Part shown: in pieces, positions 49,701-61,064 of the stretch | Position numbering within the stretch: position 1 is the stretch's first letter | How the letters are laid out: each line of letters opens with the position of its first letter | Assembly (NCBI RefSeq): GCF_026212465.1 | Contig: NC_080050.1 | Span: 29,004,570 to 29,068,569 of the forward strand | DNA length: 64,000 nt | DNA from: Amaranthus tricolor | Taxonomy: Eukaryota > Streptophyta > Magnoliopsida > Caryophyllales > Amaranthaceae | Reading direction: 5' to 3' | Translations under genes and position numbers: made by a program | The notes under the pieces: model-generated | Databases searched by the model: none | What the model was told of the DNA's origin: nothing | What the model saw: the letters and a program-made list of their open reading frames with translations, nothing else

Positions 49701-52700
49701 CTGGTACCCAAAACAATTTCTTGTTTTTCTTTCCCTGTTGATCAAATTTGTTAATCTTAATTATGAGTATAAACATAAATAATGAAAAAAGACTATATAT
49801 GTAAAATGTTGCAAATTAAACTCTTACAATAAGCTTTGCAAAAAGTAGGAAGGCTAGAAAGACAGCTCCAATTAGTATAGTCTGCCAGTTCCACTTCAAG
49901 TTGACAGATGAATATAATTAGACAGTTTACATTAGCTTAACGTAAAAGGATATAACACGAGCTGAGCGCCATATAATGGCTCCCACGTACCTGCGTGGTG
50001 TTTGGGGTCAGATGTACGCAATCTAATTAGGGTGTTCCATGGGCTGGGCCCCTAATTTTAACCTTATCCAGCCCGTTTTTTAGAAGAGTTTTGTAACGGC
50101 CGGGTTGAAAATGGGCGGGTCAAAAATGGACTCTACTAAAATTAAAATTGAGCGGGCTATAAAAGGGCTTAATAAAGGCTGAACACGGGCCTTTGAAAAT
50201 AGAAAGATTCTACTCAAGATTATCTCCTCATAGAATTAACGTTTCTACAATTTAATAATTATAAATGATAATTTAATTATTACAGATTGATCAATGATGA
50301 TTATAATAATTTCTAGTAATAAAAACCTCAAGATTATCTCCTCATAGAATTAACGTTTCTACAATTTAATAATTTAAATGATAATTTAATTATTATAGAT
50401 TGATCAATAATGATTATAATAATTTTTAGTAATAAAAACAAGGCCGACAAGCCCACGGATGCAAAGGCCATATTAAGTTTAAAGGGCTCTTATACAGTCC
50501 AACCCATATTTTCTTAGGCTCGGTCCGGACCGCATCCGACCCATCGAACATCCCTAAACCTAACCCTTGTTAGATATAACAAAGAAATAGTTTTCGATTG
50601 ACCCTTTATACCAAATATCATCTAGTCTGCAACTTCAAAAAATAAAAAAGTGCACGCAATTTGGTGATAATGATAAAAGAGAATTTACCCCATGATGCAT
50701 GGTATTAAACACTGAATGTAAGACAGATATTATATCTGACTTCTTTGTAAACTTTTTGGTTGAGATGCCAAGAAATCCTTTAAGCTGTTGTAGGGCAATT
50801 GTAATTGCAGCTCCACCCATGAAACCAACAATAGCAGCATGGGATAGGAAGTCAATTAAGAACCCTAATCTGATCACACCAAAGTAATGGTTAGATATTG
50901 TTTTAGTTCTTCAGTGTGGATGCAACACAAACTTGTTAGAGTATATATAATATATTCTAGGTCTCAACCATCAGCTTAAACTTTTGATTGAGTTGGTTCC
51001 TTGACATGGTATCAAAACCAGGATTACAAGAGGTCACGTGTTTTCAAATCTCAACCGCCCCTCATTTAAAATGGAATATTTAATTATTTAGCGCCATGTA
51101 TGAGGAGAGTATATGCTGCATCCACACTTCTATCGCAAGGGCTCTCGTGTAAGGGGGCGTATTAGAGTATATAACATATCTTGGCCTCAACCATCAGCTT
51201 AAGCTTTTGGTTGAATTTGTTCCTTGACAAAACTCTTCCCATACATGACGCTATATATTCCACTTGAAATGGGGTTGAATGAAAGTCAAACCCGTGACAT
51301 GTTATAACGTTAACCCTGATATCATGTCAAGAAACCGACTCAACCAAAAGTATAAGTTAAGAAATGAACAGAAAAGAACCTGAAGAATCCAAGGGTCATT
51401 TGAGTGATCCCAGCAAAGAATGTTGCAGTGAATGCAAGCCTTCGATACTCGATAGGATTAGTTGTAGGATCAACCTCATTCTGAATAAGAGTCCCAAGTA
51501 AAAGAGAAACAACAGCCACAGGTCCAATGGCAATATCTCTTGAACTACCCATACATGCATAGATTAATGGTGGAACAAAGCTTGAATCTACATCATTTCA
51601 CACCAAAACAACAACAGGGTAATTAATAATGACACATTTTTCAGCACTGAATTGGAAATGAAAAAGCTTTGAGTAGCAGTTGTTCTTACATAGACCATAT
51701 TGAGGATCAAGGTTTGCAAGTTTTGAATACCCAATATCCTGATTTCAAGTCATGAATTTTTCATCATAAAAGCACCAAAGTTAGACAAACATACAAATAA
51801 TGGGTAAATTGTAGGGGTGTTTGGTAAATAGAACTGTGACTGTTGATTGTTGTTTGTTTGCTTTTATGTTTGACTTGTTTTATTAGCAGAATTATTGACT
51901 GTTTTTGTTGACTTTTAAGTTAGCTGAATAAGTTAACTATTAAGTAGAAGTTTGGTAACAACAAAAACCAGCCGACAACCAGCAACTTCATTCAAAAGCC
52001 ATTTACTAAAAAGAAACTATTAGTTGTTGGTTGTTGGTTGTTGGCTGTTTGTTTTTTGTTTTACTTGTTTGATCAGCAGGAGTGTTGAGTGTTTTTGTTG
52101 ACTTTTAAGCTAGCTTAAATAAGTCAACTTTTCTCGAAGATGTTTGATAACAACTAGTTGATCAAACTAGCCGACAACCAACATCTTCATTGAAAACCCA
52201 TTTATAAAAAAACCTATTGGTTCTTGGCTCTTGGTTGTTGACTGTTGGTTGTTAATTGTTTGTTTTTTTGTTTTACTTGTTTGATCAGCCAGAAGTATTG
52301 ATTGTTTTTGTTGACTTTTAAGCTAGCTGAATAAGTCAACTTTTCACGAAGATGTTTTGTAATAGCTAGTTGATCAAACCAGTCGACAGCCAACAGCTTC
52401 ATTCAAAAGCCATATACCAAAAAAAGGCAGCAGAAAAGGTAATAGGAAGCACACCTGAGGGATACAGAGACTAGCAATAGTAAGACCAGCAATAAGATCA
52501 CCTCTAAACTTAGCAAGATTATAACCTCTACCCCATTCTAGGATAGGAAACACAGCTTGAAGACCAAGAATAAACTTCCTCGATCGAGATTGATGCTTAA
52601 AATGTCGTAAAGGATCATCGGCAAAGAAAGTTTCCTTGACAGTATTAGTGAACTCTCTAAACAAATTTTGCTTAGATGGTACACCAACTTTGTGATACAC

Positions 52701-52802
52701 ATTTAAGTCCGAGTTTTGGTTGTAACGTTTAGATGATGACACGCTAGCCATATCGATCTCTTTAGTGTCCGCGGCCTCCACATTTGGTACAATATTAGCC
52801 AT
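46038..52802 (-). CDS. SULTR1: Group-1 high-affinity sulfate transporter
   Basis: Proton-coupled sulfate uptake carrier of the plasma membrane, SLC26/SulP family. Thirteen exons: 52802-52455, 51738-51690, 51587-51380, 50869-50689, 49893-49828, 49734-49621, 49244-49128, 49044-48918, 48831-48545, 47933-47743, 47122-47037, 46819-46743 and 46181-46038. All are GT-AG and in phase, giving 664 residues (Arabidopsis SULTR1;2 is 653). Landmarks: [44 protein letters not shown], the multi-pass core with [20 protein letters not shown] and [15 protein letters not shown], then a C-terminal STAS domain from about residue 520 with PVTDIDTSG at about 592-600. N-terminal motifs match group 1, not group 3, as I recall them. 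I cannot tell 1;1, 1;2 and 1;3 apart. Start is the first ATG; upstream in-frame sequence lacks one. The introns carry two TRIMs and a MITE. Confidence 0.95.
46697..46736. repeat. (AT)n microsatellite in a SULTR1 intron
   Basis: About 30 bp pure AT followed by GTATATATGTATGT, just downstream of exon 12 on the minus strand. Confidence 0.9.
48140..48426 (+). mobile_element. Diverged small TRIM in SULTR1 intron 9
   Basis: The right LTR is clear (48355-48426, TGTTAGAGTGTATAACATAT..GGTTCCTTGACA). The left LTR is decayed (about 48140-48208, ending TTTCTTGACA). After it comes TAATATCAGGAGCC, a mutated TGGTATCAGAGCC primer site. The interior matches the copy at 50934-51229 word for word (CCCCTCATTT, GGAATAT, GCGCCA, TATGCTGCAT, AGGGCGTGTTAG). 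No target duplication is visible. Confidence 0.8.
50028..50556. mobile_element. GGGTGTTC-type MITE in SULTR1 intron 4
   Basis: The left end TAGGGTGTTCCATGGGCTGG pairs with the right end in reverse, TAGGGATGTTCGATGGGTCGG. The interior is GGGC-rich near both ends. Its centre contains a ~125-bp tandem duplication (50210-50440). Confidence 0.7.
50210..50440 (+). repeat. Two-copy ~125-bp tandem duplication
   Basis: CTCAAGATTATCTCCTCATAG to TAATAAAAAC occurs twice in direct tandem with few differences, inside the MITE at 50028-50556. Confidence 0.9.
50934..51229 (+). mobile_element. Small TRIM with ~72-bp LTRs in SULTR1 intron 3
   Basis: Left LTR 50934-51006 and right LTR 51160-51229 share TTAGAGTATATA.. 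..CTCAACCATCAGCTTAA.. ..GTTCCTTGACA. The left LTR is followed by TGGTATCAAAACC (51007-51019), a slightly mutated initiator-tRNA-Met primer site. AAGGGGGCG precedes the right LTR as polypurine tract. A 5-bp duplication AAACT flanks it (50929-50933 and 51230-51234). The total is 296 bp. It lies antisense to the host gene. Confidence 0.93.
51836..52420. repeat. Three-copy ~190-bp tandem repeat in SULTR1 intron 1
   Basis: Each unit runs through TTGTTGGTTGTTGGCTGTTTG, TTTTACTTGTTTGATCAGC, GTTTTTGTTGACTTTTAAGC and AGCTAGCTGAATAAGTCAAC, then ends near AGCCGACAACCAACA and TTCATTCAAAAGCCAT. Unit boundaries fall near 51836, 52020 and 52215. The CAACC-rich unit ends are inverted relative to the TTGTTGG starts, so each unit can fold back. 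Confidence 0.85.
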
Positions 52803-53029
52803 TTTGAAGTGTTTGGGAGAACACAAAAAAGGGTGTTCAATTCAAATCTGTTAGGAAGAAAAATTCATTACAACAAACAAAAAGTTAGTTGCTTAAGAAT
52901 ATATAATTTTGAAAAGTATGACAAAGGGAAGAAAAATAAGTGTAAAATGAAGTAGAAAACAAAGAAATTCACTTGAGAAAGTGATTGATGGAATGGAAGT
53001 ATTGGGAAAGACTAAGAGTATCTCATGGA

Positions 53030-53035
53030 TTTATA
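53030..53035 (-). promoter_or_regulatory. TATA box of SULTR1
   Basis: TATAAA on the minus strand in the context CTTATAAATCC, about 230 bp upstream of the ATG at 52802. A strong 3' splice site, TTTTTCTTCCTAACAG, lies near 52850 on the minus strand, so a short 5'-UTR intron is likely. Confidence 0.65.
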
Positions 53036-53261
53036 AGTTCTTGTTAAGGATCACCTATAGTTAGTCAAAGTTAATGGTTGGGCTAAGAAATGTCAACATT
53101 ATGTAATGGGTGGATCAAAAATGAATGATACACAAAGAATAACCAATGTAGAGCCCTCAAAAAGGAACAATCTAAGTAAGCAATAATTGATCATATAAAC
53201 TACTTCAACACAGTGTCGGTGTCTTGATTTCAAAAGATTGGGTCGACTATATGTGTCAATT

Positions 53262-53512
53262 AGCTTGTCTTGTATCAGATCGTCTCATCATGAGACGGGT
53301 CCTTATTATTTGTCCATTTCTATAATTGATTATTTTAAGATCGTAAGTGATCAATTTAAGGTTATAAGTAATCACTTTAAGACTAAAAAGTGATCAATTT
53401 TAAATTGTTAATGATCACTTTAAAATTATAAGTGATCACTTTAAGACATAAATGCACCCTGAGACAATCTAATAAAGATGGTCATACAGTGAAACCGTCT
53501 CATTTAAGAATT
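53262..53512. repeat. GAGACGG-family MITE copy in the SULTR1 promoter
   Basis: Starts TGTCTTGTATCAGATCGTCTC and ends GAAACCGTCTCATTTAAGAA. The interior carries tandem-like AAGTGATCACTTTAAGAC words. It contains GAGAC cores at 53292-53296 and 53461-53465 and, in the gene's orientation, at 53282-53286 and 53497-53501. It sits 225-480 bp upstream of the SULTR1 TATA box. Confidence 0.75.
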
Positions 53513-55232
53513 TGTGTGAATTAATTAATCAGTTTCAGTAGCCATTCACATGAATAACATTCATTCATTTCGATTCTCTACCAACTCAACCTGAAAGTCA
53601 TATTCAATTTTTCTTGCCCTCTTATTTTAATTCTTTGATATCTTTCAAACAAAACATATAAGGTCTTTTTCTATCTAGGGAGCAGGGAAGGGGATCATGG
53701 TATTGACCTAAACTTATAGGCCAAGTTATTGGAGAACTTTGTGGCTTATCTCAACAGTACTTACATTACTGTTGGTCTGGTTTTTAATAATTGCTACAGT
53801 TAATATAATAATAAATGATATTTTCTATCTCTACAAAGGTGGTAATAATTATAAAACTATTTGTATTGACCGGAAAAGTGATTTGACGACTGTTATCGAT
53901 AAGATAAGAGAATATACATTAATTTGAATAGTAAACCCAAATTGGAGGGTTCTCCAAGTACACAAACTATATATCAAACATTAATTTGAAGTCAAAATAA
54001 ATGTCATTTTAGATACAACCTTCCCCATAAAAGCGTATTAGTTGTGCAACCCACCTAAGTCCTAAACACATGTGAAATGACAATTACTTCATCAGAAATT
54101 GTTTTTATTGGAATATAAAATGCACCATTTTCTATTTTAGGTGAATATTATTTTCTCTGTTTTTTAATGAAATTTTTAAAAGAAATATTTATCAAATTAA
54201 GAAAAATATAATTTTTAGACAGTGTATATATTATTTTATTAAATAATAAATTTGATGGAATAAATGTGGAAACTATAAACATTTAAAAATATTAAGAAAA
54301 ACATTTAAATATTTATAAAATTAGTGGGAAATATGTGGGAATCATAAGGAATATAAACATATAAAAATAAAGCTAGTTGAAGATATGTGGGGATCATAAA
54401 CATTATTAAAATATTAAAATGAGAATAAGTAAGGTTATTTTTATCCAAAATTTGTGATATAATAGAAAGATTCTTTATGATAACGACAAATAAAACACCC
54501 AAAATGACAAATAAACTTCTTTAAGGAACAGATAAAATAAACGGGTGATTAAGATAAAAAGAAAATAAATTTGTTGATCAAATTATAAAAAAAAGGTGAA
54601 ACCATAAATTGGTGGAACAACCTAAAAGAAAAAGTGATACTAATTGAGGGGTATAATTAAAATTTATAATAAATTGTTGTGTTTTTTGACATTACCATCA
54701 ACTAATGATAAAATGTAGAAGAATAATTTATTTTTGATGACCTACTTAGTGAGGTACTCTTAAAGTCCTACTGTATCAAATAGATCAGCAACTAGGAGTA
54801 ACTCAATCTCATACAAAAAAATTAATCCCAACACAATAGGAAGTCAAACAAATCAACTAACAATAACCAACATTAAAAATTATTTTACATGTTTATCGAC
54901 ATACTGATTCAATACTTAATAGCAATAATTATATATAATTAAAAATTATAAAAATTAAATATTAATAAATTTTTTGTTAAGATGAATCAAACAAGATCTC
55001 ATAAAAAAATATTTGAGTAGAATTGTAATCATTACTGAAAGTAGAAAGTAACATAATGTCAGCCTTTCATTTAAGGTGAGATCTAAAAGTCGAATTCAAC
55101 AATTTGACCTTTATTATTATTTTATTAGTAATAAGAAAGAAGTTGTTTAAAAATAAAAATAGAAAGTGAAATATAAAAATAAAGGTAAATAAGTAAAAAA
55201 AGCGAATAAGGTAGCTAAAAATAGCATATGTT
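53513..55232. other. Intergenic spacer upstream of SULTR1
   Basis: AT-rich; no gene or bounded repeat recognised. Confidence 0.5.
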
Positions 55233-55424
55233 CTAAACTAGAAAGAAGGGAGAAGGGAGTAAATTTTGATGGAGAATAAGAAAAGAAAGAAAGAGACAAT
55301 GACACACCTGTTTTGTGTTTACTGTTGATTCATCAATGCATAATTCTTTACATGCAAACCATTGAAAGTGGACAAATTCATTGAGAGTACTTCCTTTCAT
55401 GGCTTCCCTTTCTTTCCCTTCCAC
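55233..55424 (-). other. Unrecognised exon-like open frame
   Basis: A 63-codon minus-strand frame starting MEGKEREAMKGSTLNEFVHF and followed near 55308 by AACACAAAACAG|GTGTGTC, a plausible donor. It is less AT-rich than its surroundings. I recognise no family. It could be a 5' exon of a gene whose remainder has decayed, or chance. Confidence 0.25.
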
Positions 55425-56216
55425 TACCCACTAACTACTCTAAGCCTATAGAATAATATTCATTCTCAATATCATCATAATATATTCTAAAGAAATCTAT
55501 AAATAATTATTTAATTATATAATATTCATAAATAAGGAGGGAAAACAAATAGAAGTACCATTTTTTTAGGCTGAGAAAAGAAAGGACTAAAAATCACGAG
55601 GCATCATGAATTAGCCTCGTGAGGTCATGAGAAAGTGATACATACTATAACTGAAATAAGATCTGATTTTCGACAAGAAATAATAATGTGTTATATCGGT
55701 TAAAACTTACCACATTATTGATGTAGTTTTTGAATCATAAGGTAGACCGAGAGAAAGAAAGGATTAATTGAAAATCGAATTTAAAATTGTGATTTTTAGA
55801 GTATGTATTAGTAATGATAGTGTTGTAAAAGAAATTGAAGTTTTAACGATGAGAAAAGGTAGTTTAGAAGGTGAGATATGAAATTGGCTTCTAATTGTCT
55901 AGGTACAATGAACCATTTAAAGATTAAAGTAGGTTTTTTAGAATTTAAAATTGATTTTGATTAAATAGGTTACGGTTAGAGCATAATAGGTCATGATTGA
56001 TTAATAAAAAATTGTCGAATAGAAGTGATATTTGTTTGTTTGATGATTAATTCTATTGGAGAAAATAAGATAATTAAAGTACAAAAAATATTTATTAAAT
56101 TTGTTTGGATATTTTTCTATCAAAATTATAAATATTTATTAATATTTTTATTATTTAATGTGGATGGATTCCAAATAGGCAAAGAACCCCAACAAACCAA
56201 GAGCCATACTAGGTAT
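55425..56216. other. Intergenic spacer
   Basis: No gene recognised. Confidence 0.5.
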
Positions 56217-57050
56217 TACTCCCTTTAATTCTTTTCAATTTTCTTATTTGGGTTGGGCACGAAAATTAAGAAAGTTGAATGACCACCTTAAATAGTGTAC
56301 CCATGTGATGTAGTAGATATTGGTAATAAAGTTGATTAAACTCTAATTACTCCCTCCAATTTTTGTTGAATGGCATGGATAAATTTGGAGGGAAAATTAC
56401 AAATTGTTCAATTACATAATTAAAAATACAAAGTCTTCATTGCCATTAATTAAATTACATAATTAAAAATACAAAGTCTTAATTGCCATTAATTAAATTA
56501 CATAATAAAAAATTACATCCCCGAAAAATTAACATTACATTTCATAAAGGGGGTTTGTATCTATACTTCCACTTCTTCCTCTTCGATCTCTTCAACACTT
56601 TATTCACGGCTACAAATAACGAACACTTTTCTCGAGCCATATGAATACGGATATCATTTCGTTCATTGACTTCAGAAAAGAGGTCGAACAAACAGAATAT
56701 GCATTTAGTGTATACGTTAGTCACTTGAAAAAAATGTGCCAAAAAACGAAAATCATTAATGCCATCTAAAATTTTAAAACTTTTCCAAAAAACTAAAATC
56801 ATAAACAGCCCAAAATCCACACATAGCAATTATCACTGTGGGTCACAGGAAGAGGCAAAATGATACACTTCCTCGAATGAAATGGTCAACCCAAAAGATC
56901 TGCGCCAAAATGAAATTGTCAACCCAAAAGATAGGCGTCAAAATAGAGTAAAACAACCCAAAAAGCAGCACAGCATCACTGACCATTATAAATAGGGGGT
57001 ATTTATTGCAAACAAAATTAATTTTCCAAGTCATTTATTGCAAAAATAAT

Positions 57051-58110
57051 ATGGTGAAGCAAAAAGAAGTAGATACTTACATTAGGAATGAAATAATGCA
57101 TGAGTTATTGATTGGTGTTAACAAAAAGGGGAAGCCAGCACATGGATTAATAGGGAAAATCGCTAAAAAGTACGATGTTCACTTTCAGTAGAATATGGGC
57201 TAAAGTTAAAACTTAGCAAAAGGAGGGGGCCACATTGGATGCAAGTAGCAAAAAGTTTGGTAGAAACAACAGGACAATCATTTGATGAAAGCAAATTCCA
57301 AGCCTTAGAAAAGGCCAAAAAGACAAGTCAACAAGCAGTTGCAAATGTCATGGGTGTTAGCCAATCAACTGTATGGAGATGGGAGAAAAAAACACGTACG
57401 CAAGCATACAAATGCAATCAAGTCACTGTTAACCGACACTAACAAGAATGACACTAACCCCAGGAGAACCTGAGCCACATAGGGAAATACAGTTCAAAAG
57501 ATTTGTTCCCAAAATTATGTTCATGTGTACGGTTGCGAAACCGATGTATTCTGGTGAAGGTCAACCAATTTTTGATGGAAAGATAGGTATCTTTCCTTTT
57601 ACAACTCAAGTGCTAGCACAAAGAAGTTCCAAAAACAGAAAGGGAGGGGAACTAGAAACCAAACTCATTCAATCCATAACAAAGACACACATAAGGTCAA
57701 TGCTAATTGACAATATCTTACTGGCTATTAGAGAAAAATGGTCATAAGGTGCAAGCAAAACAATTTACATTCAACAGGATAATGCAAAACCACACATTCT
57801 AGACAATGATCCAATATTCAGGAAAACTGTAAATCAAGATGGATTCAATATCTATTTAGTTCAACAACCTCCAAATTCCCCAGATATGAATGTGTTAGAG
57901 TTAGGTTTTTTTAGGTCTATTCAATCGTTACAACACCAGAAAGCAGCATACAACTACACACAATTGGTTAAGGCAGTGACAGGTGCTTTTGAAGCTTTAG
58001 AACACCACACATTAAGGTTTGTTTGAATAACCTTACAAGCATGTAAGGTTGAGGTACTGAAATTTCTTCATCATCAAGTCCCAAATCAAACATAGCTGAA
58101 ATTTCTTTAT
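57051..58110 (+). pseudogene. Plant mariner-like transposase pseudogene
   Basis: Frames in order: an N-terminal HTH region from 57051 (MVKQKEVDTYIRNE), with ANVMGVSQSTVWRWEKK at about 57335; a frameshift near 57400 continuing as HTNAIKSLLTDTNK; then LTPGEPEPHREIQ, FDGKIGIFPF, RKGGELETK; an in-frame stop after REKWS (57744-57746); IYIQQDNAKPH with the second catalytic Asp; QQPPNSPDMNVLELGFF with the third; a TGA at about 58024 within FV-ITLQACKVEVLK. The segment between TNK and LTPGEPEP is missing. In intact plant relatives that segment contains the HIDEKWF block with the first catalytic Asp. The enzyme cannot be active. Confidence 0.88.
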
Positions 58111-58249
58111 TATCACTGTCCATGGTTCTTCCCCAATTTGGAGAAGTTTCAACAGAAGAATATGGTGAGGAAATATAAGAATCCTCATCTTCACAATCAC
58201 CAAACAACAACTTCAGTGCAGGATGAGAGAGAGAAAAAATTAGGCGACT

Positions 58250-58460
58250 CTGTTACTGGATCTTCTTAAAAAAAAACAAACTCAGACGAGAGGAGAGAAG
58301 AGAGAAGAAGATTCAAAACCTAGATCTTCTTTAAAAGGACAAAGAGAGGAAGAAGATGAAGATCTAGGGTTTCAGAGGGGGTAGGTTCAAGCCATTAATA
58401 GTAGCGCCGTCGAAGAAGAAGATAGGAAGAAGATGAAAATCTAGGGTTTCAGAAGGGGAT
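58250..58460 (+). repeat. GAAGATGAAGATCTAGGGTTTC direct repeat inside the mariner element
   Basis: GAAGATGAAGATCTAGGGTT and GAAGATGAAAATCTAGGGTT, each followed by TCAGA(G/A)GGGG, occur about 80 bp apart in a purine-rich block. It resembles a plant 5'-leader in reverse. Confidence 0.7.
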
Positions 58461-58722
58461 GGGTGAATTACATCAACAAAGATGGGTTGGGGTATATAAT
58501 CAGCGGGAGGACAGATTAATAAAGGGAGGAAATGATTTATAGGTTAATTAGGATTAGGGGGGTTAATTAGTATAATTTAGTTTTTAAAATAAGGGTGTTT
58601 TGGTAATTACATGAATGGTACAAGGACAATTTGGTCCATAAATTATGTTTTAAAATGTGAGACAATTAAGATGAATTGTCCATATAATAATATCGGACAA
58701 TTGAAAAGAATTGAATGGAGTA

Positions 58723-61060
58723 TAAGGCATGAGGCACGAGCATTTGTCTCATCTCATGACATAGATTACGTGATTTATTACTTAAATTTGGTTTATATGA
58801 AAATATACTCCCCTTGATTTGATTTATTTAATAATAATTATAAATTCTTAATTCTGTGTCATACGTATGGATGATCATATGTTAGGTTTGGATTGAATCT
58901 AATTAGTCCCAGATTCAAACTCTTAAATATTCTAGATTTAGATTAGAACTCAAACCTTTTAAGGTTTGGAAATTTGGACTCAAACTCAGATCAAGATTTA
59001 GATCCACCAAGTCTGATAAATTTAGTGTCTGTAATGAGTCTTAGATAGGTTTTAATTTAATTGTTTATTTTCTATTTTTTTACATTTTAAAAATTAAATC
59101 TAAAATGGTTTATAACTTGTAGATAAGTCTAAAATGATATAAATATGAAATATCTAGGTTAGAGTTAGATTAAGATTTAATTTTTGGTTTTGTAATTAGT
59201 CGAGTGTAGAACGTGCTTGAGTTTCAAATTGGTCTAAAGAGAGGGTCCATTAAATATTAATATATTAACACTGACCCTCAAATTAATTTAATTTTAAATC
59301 TTCAATTCTCAATCATAAGCATTTCATTGATCAATTTTTAGTAATAATTAATCGATAGACCTATTAGATGAGTTGGTGGGGTCGATTTCAGATTAGTCAG
59401 ATTAGACCTACTTATTATTAATATTATTTTATTTTTATCTTCATAAAATAACTAGATAATACAGTGTAATTTGTTTTGTTAAAATTTTTTAAAATTTTTT
59501 TATTATACTGTGTCAAAAAATTGTAAGTCATAGTTGTGTGATATTAACTCAAATATAAATTATAATGAAATAATAGTAGCTAGCTAGTAACTTGAAAATA
59601 TTGATATAAAACTCAAAAGTTCACCAAATGTTAGAAAAACTAGGTGGGTCATCGATTGAGTTTCAGTCAGGTCGAAATCTGTTGTGTTTTCTGGTCGGGT
59701 CAATTTAACAAGTCTATTGGTCGAGTTGTCGGTAAAAGCTTAGATCGAGCACATTTTACACATATCTTTAGACATAAGCAATATTCCTTCAAATTCTACC
59801 ACATTTTGCTTTGCACGCTTATCGATGAATTATTTTAATCTTAAATATCTCTTCTAGTGATTAATTTAAATTATTAAAAAGTTAAGATTATTGAAATTTG
59901 CATTGAGATAAATCAAACAATATATCATTTTAACTATATTTTAACTTATAGATTAAAAATAAATGTATATTAACAATGATTGATAAATAGTGCAAAAAAT
60001 TATCTTTAATTTCAACTTGTTTATTTGCTCTCAATGATTTTTTTATTGTAGAAACCATTTGGAACAAACTCTAAAGTTATAATAATAGCTACTATCTTAT
60101 TGTTTAATTAAATTATAGTGTGCTTTTATTAGAAAAATTAAAAGTTAGCTTTTTGGTGTTGCTTTTTGTAATAAAAAAACTTATAATGTTTTGTATGTGG
60201 ACGATGTGGCTGATACATTCATCCAAAATTATTGGCATTCGGCCTGCCCATTAATTTGGATTTCATGAATTTTCTACACTAAAAATAAAATAACATCAAT
60301 GGCATTGTTTGGAGGCTTAATAACCATGCATTCCAATGGTGATAAAAAAAAAACCCATGAATTCTAATGGTGATAAAATAATGAAATTGTTAATGGACCC
60401 CACTTATTCATGAAAATTATATGTTTAATTCTAAAATAATTAATTGATAATAATTATAAGATACATATACTATTAAAATTCATAATTTTTCTTTTTCATA
60501 AAATAAAAATAGTTAAAATAAGAGAAAAAATGCGTAAAATGAAGTTTTATGTTCATGAATAGGATAGAAACTTTTAACCAAGAGGCGATAAAAAAATCGT
60601 TAAAAGAAAAATTTAATAATTTTTAAAATCTATCATAACAGTTGTTCTTAATGATATGGATCACATTTAGATTATTGAAGTAGGATATTGTCGTATCATT
60701 TTTAATACCATTTGGTCGAACCAAAATTCTGATTTTTAATTATGTCAAATTTGCAAATATAATTAAGATTGATACGTGTAATCCTAAGTAACCATGTATT
60801 AATTAATGCTACACTTCAATTTAGAGAGTTTACGCATACATTACAATCGTTTTCATACCAAGGTAGTCAATATCCAAGTTTCATACTAAACCTTTTTTTT
60901 TTTTTAAATGTCATTGTAAAACTTTTGAGTTTTGAATTATGTTTTTGTTTTCATATGGAACTTTTTAAGTCAATCTTTTAATTAATTTGGATGATATTTG
61001 ATTTGTATATTTATAGTTTGGACTTATTGTTTTTATAAAATTGATTTGACTTACACAAAT
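58723..61060. other. Intergenic spacer
   Basis: AT-rich; includes TAGATTTAGATTAGAACTC-type degenerate repeats at 58900-59010 and a GGTCGGGTCAATT-type fragment at 59645-59740. No gene recognised. Confidence 0.5.
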
Positions 61061-61064
61061 TTTC

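Larger units (their letters stand above)
56219..58720 (+). mobile_element. Mariner-like element (Stowaway-type ends), decayed
   Basis: Terminal inverted repeats CTCCCTTTAATTCTTTTCAA and, in reverse at the right end, CTCCATTCAATTCTTTTCAA. TA flanks both ends (56217-56218 and 58721-58722). 2502 bp long with remains of a plant mariner transposase on the plus strand. The TIRs resemble Stowaway MITE ends, as expected for the autonomous partners of such MITEs. The left subterminal region has a ~46-bp direct tandem repeat (56395-56510). Confidence 0.9.

Noticed and set aside
52803..52826. Upstream extension of SULTR1 beginning MCSPKHFK
   Set aside because: Would need a TTG start; the first in-frame ATG is at 52802, followed by a normal SULTR N-terminus.
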